Below, one piece after another: positions 1 through 9,468 of a stretch of 64,000 nucleotides of DNA (the stretch's first letter is position 1; each line of letters opens with the position of its first letter). The notes under the pieces were generated by a model, which was given only the letters and a program-made list of their open reading frames with translations, was not told the DNA's origin and searched no databases. The stretch lies in assembly GCF_027531905.1 (NCBI RefSeq), contig NZ_JAPZSU010000002.1, positions 1-64,000 of the forward strand, written 5' to 3'. The stretch is from Flavobacterium sp. (GTDB taxonomy: Bacteria > Bacteroidota > Bacteroidia > Flavobacteriales > Flavobacteriaceae). A program made the position numbers and the translations under genes.

Positions 1-587
1 AGAAAAAATATCAGTAATTTTATCGAAACAAATCATAAGGTAGAATTTAGTTAAATATTTAATTGTCAGAGATTTAAATATACTAAATTTTACCTTTTTG
101 TGCAATATTTTCAACCCAAATTATTAATCGAGTTCAGGTTAATAATTATTATCCGTTGGGTGAAAATATTTTGTACCACATAAATTCTATAGCTCTAGCC
201 TGCACTGAGGCATCGAAGTGTGGTTAAGTTTTTTATTTTATATAAATTTCACCCTACAGGTTAATTATAATAATTTGCGAATCTGCGGTTAAATCATATT
301 CCAACCTTGCAGACTTTCAGTCTGACAACCAAATCTATGGACATTCAGTTCAAAGTGGTTTAGTTAGTAAATGAAAAATACTTTAGGATTAAAAAACAGG
401 CATAAAGTTGTAGTCTTAATTAAATAGTTTATTGTTGTTAATTTAACACTTTGAAAAACGATTGGGTTATAAATACCTAATGCGCTAATATGTTCTTTTT
501 TGAAAGTAATTTTTTTTTTAGAAAAACAGTAAAGATAAATTCACAATAACAAGAATTAGGAGTAGATTTGGATTTAAATATTCAATT
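1..587. other. Non-coding leader region without a recognisable gene
   Basis: No convincing reading frame is present in this A+T-rich stretch. It holds a long imperfect inverted repeat (described separately) and a short perfect hairpin, CAGACTTTCAGTCTG, at 310-324. It could be the downstream end of a neighbouring intergenic region or decayed sequence; nothing in it identifies a mobile element. Confidence 0.5.
104..170. repeat. Long imperfect inverted repeat
   Basis: The left arm AATATTTTCAACCCAA (104-119) pairs with TTGGGTGAAAATATT (156-170) with one bulged base. A second inner stem pairs AATTATTAA (119-127) with TTAATAATT (139-147). The two-tier hairpin has no clean T-run directly after it, so a simple terminator is not obvious. 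It may be a structured RNA or an element end. Confidence 0.5.
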
Positions 588-626
588 AAAAAAGTATGAA
601 AGCTTGCACAAACCTTCATGCTTTTT
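588..626 (-). terminator. Rho-independent terminator of the leftward gene set
   Basis: Read on the minus strand, AAAAAGCATGAAGG pairs with CTTTCATACTTTTTT (G-T wobbles allowed) and is followed by its own T-run. It lies about 20 bp past the stop of the beta-barrel gene at 648, as expected for the end of that transcript. Confidence 0.65.
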
Positions 627-647
627 AACTTACAATTATCCTTTAGC

Positions 648-1268
648 TTAAATGATGTATTTAAAATTTAAATAGAAAGTATTATTTATAAAATTTAAAC
701 TTTCTTTTGAACCTGAATTAATTCGAAAGGCTTTAGAAAATCGGTAGCCAATACCTAATCGAATCGACTCGTTAATATAAAAATCGTTTTCTACACCGAT
801 ATGGGGCTGTATGAATAATCCCTTGAATTCTTCTTGTTTAGTTAAGTCGTAACTAGTGCTATTAATCATTTGTTCTCCATTGATTATTGTTGCACCTGTA
901 AATCCAGAATTGATTTTTATAGCTACTTCTTTGCCATATGAAGTATAAATTTCATAGCTTATGGTATTTTGAATGCCTATATAATTTGTATTCCACGAAT
1001 AATCAAATGTGTCATTTTTACCTTTAGCATTGAATTGTTGGTAGGAAAGACCTGCTTTGTATTGCCATTTTGAATCGTACGAAATATTCCATTGGTAGCC
1101 AAAATCAATCATAAATCCGTTATCGGATTTGACATTAGCATTTGTTTGGCCTGAAGAATTCTTGTAATCATATTTCGTAAAATTCTGCCCTAAGTTAAAA
1201 TAATAACCTTGCGCTTTTGCCGCTGCAACAGTTAGGAATAATAGAATAATAAAAGTTAATTGTCTCAT
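648..1268 (-). CDS. Putative outer-membrane beta-barrel protein
   Basis: The 206-residue product begins with a typical Bacteroidota signal peptide (charged MRQ, hydrophobic core, cleavage around AKAQ-G, residues 1-20). The mature part is made of alternating aromatic and polar strands (for example YYFNLGQNF, FMIDFGYQW, LGIGYRF) and ends in NTFYLNFKYII. That pattern fits a small OmpW/porin-like barrel of eight to ten strands. It is the last gene of the leftward surface locus, about 100 bp after the Gly-rich gene, and is followed by a terminator. It may be an outer-membrane partner of the secreted proteins upstream, but only position supports that. The specific family was not identified. Confidence 0.7.
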   Translation of the reverse strand: MRQLTFIILLFLTVAAAKAQGYYFNLGQNFTKYDYKNSSGQTNANVKSDNGFMIDFGYQWNISYDSKWQYKAGLSYQQFNAKGKNDTFDYSWNTNYIGIQNTISYEIYTSYGKEVAIKINSGFTGATIINGEQMINSTSYDLTKQEEFKGLFIQPHIGVENDFYINESIRLGIGYRFSKAFRINSGSKESLNFINNTFYLNFKYII

Positions 1269-1371
1269 TTTTTTCGTTTTTTAAAAGATTGTTTATTTTT
1301 TGAACTGAAAGCCTTTCAGAGTATTTTAAGTAGCAAAAAAAAGTATTAGAATAGTTTTTTTTGACCACGGT

Positions 1372-2226
1372 TTAGTTATAGTAAATAATTATCCTTCCAT
1401 TTCCTGTATTAAAGTTGGAAATATTAGAAACTTGCACAACAGACGCATGAGTCCATGAAGAGCCGCCACCTCCTGAACCTTGGGCGTTACCGCCACCAGC
1501 AGCACCACCACCACCAAAATATCCAGCGCCGCCACCGCCACCGCCATTCCATCCAGCACTGAAGCCACCAACGATTCCACCCGCACCACCATTGATTGCC
1601 GTACCAGCAGTAGGATTCGTTGAATTACCATCAAAAGGCGAACCAGCCATACCTCCTGCGGTTTGACTCGCTCCACCACCTCTTGTTGGGGTTCCTCCAT
1701 AATTTGAGGTAGCACTTATACCGTTTAACCCGCCTCCTGCACCACCGTTGCCAGCATAGATATTTGTAGCTGTAGCTATTCCGCCACCGCCACCTGCTAT
1801 TAACAAAGCATTGGCTTGTGTGACTGGTGCTGCAGTAGAAATAGCACTTAGACCTCCACCAGCTCTAGCGATAGTTCCATAAATTGTAGATTGACCTCCA
1901 TTTCCACCAAAACCATATACTGCGATATTAGTAGTCGATTGCCCGCCAACTGTAATTTGCAATACATTGCCGGGGGTAACTGTTAAAATACCGCTAACTT
2001 TACCGCCTTTTCCACCTATAAATGTACCTCCTGACCCTCCTCCTTGTGCTCCAGCTACATCAACAAATATTCTTGTAACCCCCGCTGGAACTGTCCATGT
2101 CTGAATTGCACCGGTATAATCAAATCTAATAAATTTGGTGTATACAGGCTTTAACTGCAAAAACTGCGGAGTGAGTTGAGCCAATGCAAAAAAGGGTAGA
2201 AGTAATAAAACAATTATCTTTTTCAT
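1372..2226 (-). CDS. Secreted glycine-rich protein (Gly_rich, ALK/LTK-ligand-like fold)
   Basis: The 284-residue protein has a signal peptide (MKKIIVLLLLPFFALAQ). Around residues 35-60 it has the motif TGAIQTWTVPAGVTRI...VAGAQGG, which is the usual start of bacterial Gly_rich domains (PF12810-like). Long Gly runs follow (GGGGAAGGG, GGGGGAGYFGGGG), then a conserved closing segment (SSWTHAS, GNGRIIIYYN). In known members the Gly-rich part packs into polyglycine helices. No enzyme motif is visible, so a structural or ligand-binding role outside the cell is most likely. It follows the 1887-aa fibre gene by about 130 bp in the same direction and may be its partner. The Gly codons make this gene locally G+C-rich. 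Confidence 0.75.
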   Translation of the reverse strand: MKKIIVLLLLPFFALAQLTPQFLQLKPVYTKFIRFDYTGAIQTWTVPAGVTRIFVDVAGAQGGGSGGTFIGGKGGKVSGILTVTPGNVLQITVGGQSTTNIAVYGFGGNGGQSTIYGTIARAGGGLSAISTAAPVTQANALLIAGGGGGIATATNIYAGNGGAGGGLNGISATSNYGGTPTRGGGASQTAGGMAGSPFDGNSTNPTAGTAINGGAGGIVGGFSAGWNGGGGGGAGYFGGGGAAGGGNAQGSGGGGSSWTHASVVQVSNISNFNTGNGRIIIYYN

Positions 2227-2264
2227 TTATGTAAAATTTATTGATCATCAATCATATATGGTAT

Positions 2265-2345
2265 GCTTCACCAATTCGCTTCGCTCGGGTTGCCTTTAGC
2301 TTATCGGTGCTTGTTTGCAACAAACTTGTTGGTAATGGCGATTTC
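2265..2345 (-). repeat. Degenerate copy of an intergenic stem-loop repeat (tentative)
   Basis: This short stretch between the fibre gene and the Gly-rich gene is richer in G+C than its surroundings. Read on the minus strand, its last part (CGAGCGAAGCGAATTGGTGAAGCA) resembles the tail of the repeat copy at 54844-54940 (CGAGCATCGCGAACTGGCGAAGCA). It is preceded by a small hairpin, GTTTGTTGCAAAC. The conserved front part of the family is not recognisable, so the assignment is uncertain. Confidence 0.4.
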
Positions 2346-2357
2346 ATAATAAAACAA

Positions 2358-5300
2358 TTAAAAAGAGGTATCTCCTGATAAAAATGCTGTAGTTGCAGAA
2401 GTTAACATTATACCAATAGACGAGCCCGATGTTCTGCTAAACGTACCTAATGCACTTGTTATCGTAACTCCGGAGCCAACTACATTTACTTGTCCAGCAC
2501 CGGCTTGAATGATTTGACATGAAAATCCTGTAGATAAAGTAGATGGAATTGTTATGGTAACTGTTGTTGCACTATTGACAACTAGTACACCGCCGTTGTC
2601 TGCTGCAGCTATACTAAAATCAGCTGTTCTAGTTGAAACCGTTGTTGCAATGGCTCCTGTTTGCCAAGTTGCATTACCAGAGGCATCTGAAGTTAATACT
2701 CTTCCTGCTCCTGGTGTTCCAGCACCTGCAAAACGAACAGATCCCGTAGTGTGTAATTGGGCGGTTGGAGAAGAAGTACCAATACCCACACGCTGACTTT
2801 CATCAATAAACATAGCTCTAGTTTGTGTTCCTGTTGAACCTGTGGTAAAGAATAATCTACCTGCTCCACCTCCTATAATATCTACTCCTATTCTGGCTCT
2901 ATCATTAGCGTCTGTGGAAGCAGTTCCATGACCAAATCCCATCCACCAATTATCACCAGCAGCTACTGAAGGGGCGATTAATTTTAACGCGCCTGTTCCT
3001 GTTGTACCTTGTATAACTAAAGGTGCACTTGGTGCAGTATTATTAATTCCTACATAACCATTTGCCAACCAAGTCATAACATTTGAAGTGCTTATGCCTC
3101 CGCCATCATTCATTGTTAAATCTAATCTTGAATTGGAATTGGTAGAAGTAGAATAAGATCCTAAATTAAATTGGGCAATGTTATCCCATTTTAAACCTGA
3201 TGTATAGGATCTAGATAATCGGAATACTTCTGCATCAGCATTTACTGTCGCAGTTGCAGAAATTGAACTCTTAACATGTAAACTAGTTAATGGATTTGTC
3301 GTACCAATTCCCACATTTCCTCCTGCGGGTTGCAAAACATAGGGTAAAGATGTTCCAGTAGAATAATTATGTGCTTGAGTTGCAGCAGTTGTAGTAGTTA
3401 AATAGTGGCTAATTGCATTATTATTTACGCCAGATGTAGTTTGAAAACGAGTTAAGGGTCTAAAAGTAGAATTGTCCATTAAATTGGAGGAAGAAGTTGG
3501 AATATTTGCAATATAGTTGTTGTCATTTACAATTAATTTAGCAATAGGGGAATTGGTTCCAATACCAATATTTCCTGAATCATTTTTCAAAACCATACCT
3601 CTTGTTGTTCCGTTATTAAAACTAAATGTAATATCTCCTCCATTCGTTCCAAATCCAAGTTCTGTGTTTACTAGCTGGTTATGAATAGCTCTTTGTCCAT
3701 CTGCGCCATTAACTCTAAAGCCGTTTAGATATGAATAACCATCAACCCAAAGTGCATAAGGAGCATTTACTCCCCAAGTACTGTTTTGCTTTAACCATAC
3801 TAGAGAGCCTGCGCCACTAGCGCCTGAGTTTCCTAATGTAGTTCCGAATACATTCAATACTCCAGCTGGTGAATTTGTTCCAGTACCTATTCCTACATTA
3901 CCAGTTCTAAAAATGGAGCTAGTTTTATTACTTCCTGCATCATTAGTTGTGCCTCCAAGATTCCAAGCTGTTGAAGCAGGAGCAGTATAGGTTACATAAG
4001 TAGTGCCATTATAGGTCCATAAACTATTGTCTGTTGCTGATTGATATACTACACTTTGATCAGTAGGAGTATTGGGTGTGAAAACCACTCCAGAAGTAGT
4101 TGGGGTAGCGGTTGAAAAAGAAACAATGTTTTGTGTTCCGGGAACGTTTGTTAAAATAATATCACCATTGTTGTTAACACCTAAAACTTTATTTGAAGTT
4201 GTTGTTGCTATACTCGAAGCATTTAGATTTGTAAATCGTAATCCTGAATTACCTTCTGTGCCTTGTGTGATTTCTAATTTGTTAGCAGGCGCAGTTGTAC
4301 CTATTCCTACATTAGTTCCATTGTCAAAAATTGAACTGTCTCCAATTCCATTTGAGCTTGTAAATTTTGGAACGAAATTAGTTGTTCCACTGCCTCCAAC
4401 TTTCGCATTAAATGTAGTCCAATCGGCACTACTCAAAGCGCCTCTATTAGCAGCAGAAGCCGTTGGAATATTTAATGTAATAACTGGTGTGGTGGTAGAG
4501 GTAGCAACTGTTGAAGAAATATTGGTTCCTGAAGTTCCAATAGTTAAGGCACTTACTTCTGTTACTGTTCCGTTATTTGGTGTTGGAATGTTTAACGTTG
4601 CACCTACCAATGATGCAGCTCCAGTTCCAGTAGTTGTTAAAGTGATAGCATCTTGTTTACCAGAAGTTGCAGCTGTAACAAAGGCTGTAGTAGCAATTTG
4701 CGTGGTATTGGTGCCCGAAGCAGCTGTTGGCGCTAATGGTGTACCCGTTAAACTAGGAGAGTTTAAAGGTGCTTTAAAGGCTAATTCTGGGACTGTTGGC
4801 AAATCTGCTGTACCTCCTAAATCTCCTGCTAATTTGATTTTTCCTTTTACAGTTGTAGTAGCATCTGGAGTGGCAGATGACGTAATTAACCCATCAACAT
4901 ATCCTTTATTTGTTGCATCGGTACTTGCTGTAGGTGCATCAGCTATTATTATTTTTGTTCCGGTAGGTACTGTTAAATTACCCACCATACTATCTCCTCC
5001 AACGTTAACGTATCGATTATCTGTTGCTGATATATCTACAGCTACTTCTAACCAATTGGTTCCATCAAATATGAAAGTACGGCCATTGTTAGGATTATTA
5101 CTTTCTGCAACTACATAAATATCTGATTGCTTTTTAGGAGGACTTGCATTTATAATTGAAGTTGCTAAGTTTGGGTCAATGGTATTCCCCGTAAAAACCC
5201 TACCAATTACTACTGCCACATTACCGTCTGCTTCTGGCTGAACACCATTTACAGAACGAACGGCCCCTGTTACATGGGCTACAGGAATTGTTGATACCGT

Positions 5301-8021
5301 TGTAAAATTAGCTCCAGTGGATGCTTGTTTTACATAACCAGCAGTTGTAGTCATATTTGATCCTGTTCCTCCGTTTTCAACAGAAATTATTTCACCTATT
5401 TTAGCATTCGTTACCGCATCATCTGCAAGTTTTGCTGTGTTAACTGCATTGTCAGTTAATTTAGCTGTGCTAATTCCTGAATCTTTTACTTTAAAAGGGG
5501 TTGCAGTAGTTCCAACACCTTCAATAGTTGATAAATCAGCCACTGCACCAAATGACCCTTTGTTTATCCAGGCCACTGCTCCTGTAGTATCTGTAATTAA
5601 AACCGACTCAATAGAACCTGGTGCTATTTTAGCAGGTGTAACTGCTGCATCAAGTATTTTAACCGTTGTAATAGCATCATTAGATATTACCGGACTTGAA
5701 GCTGAACTTCCTGTACCCGCTAAATCTCCCGCTAATTGAATTTTCCCTGTCGCGGTTGACGTTGCGTCAAGCGTTGCATTAGTTCCTATCTGAGTGTCAA
5801 CATAGGTTTTTACCGCATTCTGAGTTGGAAACAACACATCACTTGTTCCTAAGGTAGTAACGTCAGATTTATTTACTGCGTTTTCTTTCGTATCCAATGC
5901 CGTTTGTGTGGCCGTTGAAATAGGCTTATTAGCATCCGAAGTATTGTCTGCATTTCCTAAACCTACTGCAGATTTATCTAAGGTTTGCCACGTTTTATCG
6001 CCTCTATAATATTGAGTTGTTGTTCCTGCGGTAATCGTGTTTTCTTTGTTTGCTAATCCTGGAACGGTAGGAGCATCAGCTGTTCCGCCTAAATCTCCCG
6101 CTAATTTTACTTTTCCTTTTAGGGTGGTAGTAGCGTCTGGTGTAGCCGCTGCTGAAACGGCACTTGAAACGGCTGTACTTACAAAGGCTGTTGTTGCCAC
6201 TGATGTATCATTATCTCCTGCTGTAGCTGTTGTAGCTGTAGCATCACCTGTAAATGCAGGAGAAGCCAAAGGTGCTTTTAAAGCCAGTCCAGGAACTGTA
6301 GGAGCATCTGCTGTTCCGCCCAAATCTCCTGCCAATTGAATTTTTCCTTTCGCTACAGAGGTGGCGTCTGGTGTAGCCGCTGCAGAAACCGCATTTGAGA
6401 CTGTAGCATTTACAAAAGCTGTTGTAGCTATTTGCGTACTGCTATCACCAGCAGTAGCGGTTGGAGCAGTTGGTGTTCCTGTAAATGCAGGAGAAGCCAA
6501 AGGAGCTTTTAAAGCCAGTCCTGGTACGGTTGGCAAATCTGCTGTTCCGCCTAAATCTCCTGCTAATTTTACTTTTCCTTTTACGGTAGTGGAAGCATCT
6601 GGAGTAGTGTTAAGAGCAAAACTTGAAATTAATTGATTATCGACATAGGTTTTAACTGCATTTTGTGTGGGATACAACACATCACTTGTTCCTAAAGCTA
6701 TATCTGTCGCTTTATTAGCCACATCTTCTTTTGTATTTAATGCGGTTTGAACAGCGGTTGAAACGGGTTTATTTGCATCTGTTGTATTGTCTACATTGCT
6801 TAAACCAACTGCGGATTTATCTAAGGTTTGCCACGTTTTATCGCCTCTCCAATATTGTGCAGTTGTACCTGCGGTAATTGTATTTTCTTTGTTTGCTAAT
6901 CCTGGAACGGTAGGAGCATCAGCTGTTCCGCCTAAATCTCCCGCTAATTTTACTTTTCCTTTTAGGGCTGCAGTAGCGTCTGGAGTGGCATTATTAGCAA
7001 CAAAAGTTTCAACAGCGGATACACTCGGATACAAAGTTGTTGATCCGGTATTTGAAGTTATACTTGACGCTAAATTTGAAGTTGTTTGCGCCCCTGCAAC
7101 GTCTGCGACAGGAATGGAAGGACTAGCTGTCATTGCAGAGGTTCCATTTCCTTTTACATATCCGGTTAAAGTAGCCGCACCAGTTCCTCCGTTGGGTACA
7201 GAAATAATTTCCCCAATTTTAGCATTCGTAACGGCTCCATTGGCAAGCTTTGTAGTTGTCACTGCATTATCTGCTATTTTGGCGGAAACAATTCCTAAGT
7301 CTTTTACTTTAAAAGGATTTGTCGCTGTACCAGTTCCTTCAATGGTATTCAAGTCTGAAACTGCTAGAAATGAATTGCTATTTACCCAAGCAACATTTCC
7401 AGTGGCGTCTGTAACTAGGACGGTATTATTAGCGCCTGGGGCAATTTTAATTGGAGTAACAGCGCCATTCAAAATTTTAGCAGAAGTAATGGCATTATTT
7501 GAGATTATTGGGGCTGTAGCGGTTGTTCCGGTACCACCTAAATCACCTGCTAATTGAATTATTCCGGTGCTAATTGTTGTCGCTTTGTTAACATTAGCAT
7601 TTGCCGCATAAAAAGCAAAAGGAACATAGGTAAAAGGTTGATTGCTTATTTCCGTAAAATTAGTACAGTTTGCTTCTACATCTAAATCTACTTTTAAACT
7701 TTTTGCGGTATTATTCCATAAGATATTGGAAAATGTAGTAGCATACCCACCAATTGGTTGCCCCGTACCAATTACTAAATTTACAATACCATGAGCGTCT
7801 GTCGTAATCTTATGTGTTTCTATGTATTCTAAATTTGAATTGGAATCTAGAAATGAAAACTTCAAACAAATTAACTGATTAGATAAAGGAGCGTTAAAAT
7901 TATTTGCCCCAGGTAATTGTTCTCCTGAAGGATTAATTATTAAAGCTTGATAAGAAATTCCATTTTGCGAAAATCCTAGTAACGATAAAAAAAAAATCAA
8001 TGTAAAGTATACTTTTCTCAT
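2358..8021 (-). CDS. Giant secreted phage-tail-fibre-like repeat protein (1887 aa)
   Basis: Order of parts: signal peptide (1-19); a Bacteroidota N-terminal module at about 20-142 (starts NGISYQALIINPSGEQLPGA, ends YVPFAFYAANA); then a long repeat region to about residue 1235 with seven copies of LAGDL(G/A)GT..., alternating with tail-fibre phrases such as YWRGDKTWQTLDKSAVGL and VLYPTQNAVKTYVD. Next come six NVGIGT-type repeats (about 1235-1770). The C-terminal module (ATWQTG... to FLSGDTSF) resembles phage fibre tips (TVTITIP, GAGQVNVVGSGVTI). There is no T9SS sorting domain and no S74 endosialidase chaperone. It starts 57 bp after the small T9SS-sorted protein, so the two are probably co-transcribed. 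A fibrous surface adhesin or appendage is the best guess; the function is unknown. Strong internal DNA repeats make length variation likely. Confidence 0.8.
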   Translation of the reverse strand: MRKVYFTLIFFLSLLGFSQNGISYQALIINPSGEQLPGANNFNAPLSNQLICLKFSFLDSNSNLEYIETHKITTDAHGIVNLVIGTGQPIGGYATTFSNILWNNTAKSLKVDLDVEANCTNFTEISNQPFTYVPFAFYAANANVNKATTISTGIIQLAGDLGGTGTTATAPIISNNAITSAKILNGAVTPIKIAPGANNTVLVTDATGNVAWVNSNSFLAVSDLNTIEGTGTATNPFKVKDLGIVSAKIADNAVTTTKLANGAVTNAKIGEIISVPNGGTGAATLTGYVKGNGTSAMTASPSIPVADVAGAQTTSNLASSITSNTGSTTLYPSVSAVETFVANNATPDATAALKGKVKLAGDLGGTADAPTVPGLANKENTITAGTTAQYWRGDKTWQTLDKSAVGLSNVDNTTDANKPVSTAVQTALNTKEDVANKATDIALGTSDVLYPTQNAVKTYVDNQLISSFALNTTPDASTTVKGKVKLAGDLGGTADLPTVPGLALKAPLASPAFTGTPTAPTATAGDSSTQIATTAFVNATVSNAVSAAATPDATSVAKGKIQLAGDLGGTADAPTVPGLALKAPLASPAFTGDATATTATAGDNDTSVATTAFVSTAVSSAVSAAATPDATTTLKGKVKLAGDLGGTADAPTVPGLANKENTITAGTTTQYYRGDKTWQTLDKSAVGLGNADNTSDANKPISTATQTALDTKENAVNKSDVTTLGTSDVLFPTQNAVKTYVDTQIGTNATLDATSTATGKIQLAGDLAGTGSSASSPVISNDAITTVKILDAAVTPAKIAPGSIESVLITDTTGAVAWINKGSFGAVADLSTIEGVGTTATPFKVKDSGISTAKLTDNAVNTAKLADDAVTNAKIGEIISVENGGTGSNMTTTAGYVKQASTGANFTTVSTIPVAHVTGAVRSVNGVQPEADGNVAVVIGRVFTGNTIDPNLATSIINASPPKKQSDIYVVAESNNPNNGRTFIFDGTNWLEVAVDISATDNRYVNVGGDSMVGNLTVPTGTKIIIADAPTASTDATNKGYVDGLITSSATPDATTTVKGKIKLAGDLGGTADLPTVPELAFKAPLNSPSLTGTPLAPTAASGTNTTQIATTAFVTAATSGKQDAITLTTTGTGAASLVGATLNIPTPNNGTVTEVSALTIGTSGTNISSTVATSTTTPVITLNIPTASAANRGALSSADWTTFNAKVGGSGTTNFVPKFTSSNGIGDSSIFDNGTNVGIGTTAPANKLEITQGTEGNSGLRFTNLNASSIATTTSNKVLGVNNNGDIILTNVPGTQNIVSFSTATPTTSGVVFTPNTPTDQSVVYQSATDNSLWTYNGTTYVTYTAPASTAWNLGGTTNDAGSNKTSSIFRTGNVGIGTGTNSPAGVLNVFGTTLGNSGASGAGSLVWLKQNSTWGVNAPYALWVDGYSYLNGFRVNGADGQRAIHNQLVNTELGFGTNGGDITFSFNNGTTRGMVLKNDSGNIGIGTNSPIAKLIVNDNNYIANIPTSSSNLMDNSTFRPLTRFQTTSGVNNNAISHYLTTTTAATQAHNYSTGTSLPYVLQPAGGNVGIGTTNPLTSLHVKSSISATATVNADAEVFRLSRSYTSGLKWDNIAQFNLGSYSTSTNSNSRLDLTMNDGGGISTSNVMTWLANGYVGINNTAPSAPLVIQGTTGTGALKLIAPSVAAGDNWWMGFGHGTASTDANDRARIGVDIIGGGAGRLFFTTGSTGTQTRAMFIDESQRVGIGTSSPTAQLHTTGSVRFAGAGTPGAGRVLTSDASGNATWQTGAIATTVSTRTADFSIAAADNGGVLVVNSATTVTITIPSTLSTGFSCQIIQAGAGQVNVVGSGVTITSALGTFSRTSGSSIGIMLTSATTAFLSGDTSF
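6040..6124. repeat. 85-bp direct repeat, copy 1, inside the 1887-aa fibre gene
   Basis: This stretch is identical base for base with 6883-6967. The offset is 843 bp, exactly 281 codons, so recombination between the copies would delete or duplicate 281 residues without breaking the frame. It encodes the LAGDLGGTADAPTVPGLANK repeat unit. Confidence 0.9.
6883..6967. repeat. 85-bp direct repeat, copy 2, inside the 1887-aa fibre gene
   Basis: Identical to 6040-6124. The DNA on both sides is also similar but has scattered differences, so the exact identity of this core suggests recent conversion or duplication. Confidence 0.9.
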
Positions 8022-8078
8022 AGTTTAACCGGTTTAGATACATTTATTATTTGGTGTTTTTTTGGTAATTTTTATATA

Positions 8079-8558
8079 TTATTGTTTGATTACTTTAACG
8101 GAATAAACAAATTTTTCTGAACTAAGTTTGACTAAATATAATGCGCTAGCTAGTTTGGATAAATTTAATGCTAGTACATTATTTTGATTTATAGCTGTTT
8201 CTGTATGCACTATTCGTCCTAAAACATCAAATACCATTACCTCTATTTTGTTTCCAGGCGAAGTTGAAAACGAAAAATTAACATCAGTAACAAAAGGATT
8301 GGGGAAAACAGTAGTAACGATTGAAATTGTGTTTTGTTCTAAAATTTTGCTCCAATTGCTCTGTTGAAAACCTTGTTGCACAATGTAACCATTAGATGTA
8401 GTACCTGTTACAGATTGTTGACCAATAGTATAACTTACAAATTGGCCACTTTCAGTAACTTTTGAACCACCTTGCGCACTTATCATTTCATGGTGAAGTT
8501 GTTGTGCATCAGTCATTTCGTAAATAAAAGTAAGTAAAATTATAAACAATAGGCGCAT
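8079..8558 (-). CDS. Small secreted protein with type A T9SS sorting domain (copy 1)
   Basis: The ATG at 8558 is preferred over an upstream in-frame ATG at 8606, because it starts directly at a signal peptide (MRLLFIILLTFIYEMTDAQ) that lines up with the paralogue at 20048. The 159-residue product has a short middle part (QQLHHEMISAQGGSKV..., YTIGQQSVTG, VQQGFQQS). From about residue 90 comes a type A sorting domain with VFPNPFVTDVNFSF, VFDVLGR and a C-terminal LYLVKL...VKVIKQ. In this family the C-terminal domain directs export by the type IX system and attachment to the cell surface. It lies just upstream of the 1887-aa fibre gene, which lacks such a domain, so it may anchor or help present that fibre; this is inference from the repeated pairing of the two gene types. 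Confidence 0.85.
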   Translation of the reverse strand: MRLLFIILLTFIYEMTDAQQLHHEMISAQGGSKVTESGQFVSYTIGQQSVTGTTSNGYIVQQGFQQSNWSKILEQNTISIVTTVFPNPFVTDVNFSFSTSPGNKIEVMVFDVLGRIVHTETAINQNNVLALNLSKLASALYLVKLSSEKFVYSVKVIKQ

Positions 8559-9350
8559 TTTTGGAAATTTAATTTGTTCAACATTTATAAAAAAAATAAA
8601 ATTCATTGATCAGCTCCTGAATTGATAAATAAATAGAGACGTTTATTATTTTGATAACACAGAGATCATTATTTTTTTATTTTAAATACACGTATTTTTG
8701 CGTAATTAAACAATTATAAAAAAAATATTTGGTTGCAATGATACTATTTTTTTGTATTTGTAAAACATTAAAAATCAAATTTTTAATAAATCATTCCATA
8801 TAGCGTAAGATTTGTTTTATCAAATGAAGCTGATATACAAAAAAAAAATCAAATTGCATCGAAACAACACTATTATTTCTACATTAATAATTAAAGTTTG
8901 ATCTTTAGTTTAATCTTTTAAATATTTAAGAACTTGATTAAATATTTAGTTTTTTAACCACTTAATTATTGTTTGCAAAAAAGAAACCATTTGAATACAG
9001 TAGCACTTCTATTTGGTCAGTTCTACTTGAAATTTTGATGTTTTTTTAAAAAAGGGAAGGAGAGAAGTGATGTAAAACGCAGTAAATGCTTGTAAAACAA
9101 GGAGATTGTTTTGTTCTAGACTTGAACCTAAAGCTGGATACTTTTTTTTTATTTTCTATAAAAAAGAAAAAAAATGGTATTATAAAAAGTATATTATTTC
9201 CATTTTTTGGAATAATTTCCAATTAAATGAATTTTCCATTTTCCAATCAAAATCTTTGGCTTGAAGTATTCTTGTGTTTTATAATGGAAGTATAATTTGA
9301 TAAACGCTATAATAGCAAGATGAAGTAGTTTTAAATCAAATTTTTAGCAT
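8559..9350. other. Long non-coding upstream region of the first cassette
   Basis: About 790 bp of A+T-rich DNA with no supported gene. It carries the 17-mer CAAAAAAGAAACCATTT at 8976-8992 and a palindromic box near 9198-9222. Both recur with nearly the same mutual spacing upstream of the paralogous cassette at 20 kb. About 380 bp between the 17-mer and the gene start are present here but absent in the second copy. Confidence 0.6.
9198..9222 (-). promoter_or_regulatory. Conserved palindromic box upstream of T9SS/fibre cassette, copy 1
   Basis: TTCCATTTTTTGGAA (9198-9212) is a 15-bp palindrome followed by a half-site TTCCAA at 9217-9222. The same palindrome and half-site, with the same 4-bp gap, occur at 20312-20336. 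A regulator-binding site or a structured leader are both possible; no regulator gene is in the locus. Confidence 0.5.
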
Positions 9351-9401
9351 AAAAAATAGACACACGCATTATTAAATTAAGCAGCTGAGTGTCTATTTTT
9401 T
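9351..9401 (-). terminator. Terminator of the 15.0-9.5 kb operon
   Basis: AAAAAATAGACAC (9351-9363) pairs perfectly with GTGTCTATTTTTT (9389-9401); on the minus strand it ends in a T-run. It lies about 70 bp past the reconstructed stop of the frameshifted gene, supporting one transcript from the 1187-aa fibre gene through both ConA-like genes. Confidence 0.75.
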
Positions 9402-9468
9402 GTTTTTTGACGAATTACTATAAATAGTTGATTTGATTAAGTTTTTAATTCAAATAAAGTACAAAGCA

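Noticed and set aside
5970..6990. CRISPR-like array (regular repeats in the giant gene)
   Set aside because: The repeats are coding, of variable spacing, not palindromic, and the spacers are homologous to each other.
2554..7557. Several long open frames on the plus strand opposite the giant fibre gene (up to 348 codons)
   Set aside because: They mirror the repeats of the real gene; their translations are low-complexity Val/Ala/Pro-rich strings with no signal peptide or domain. The open frames come from the biased repeat codons of the minus-strand gene.
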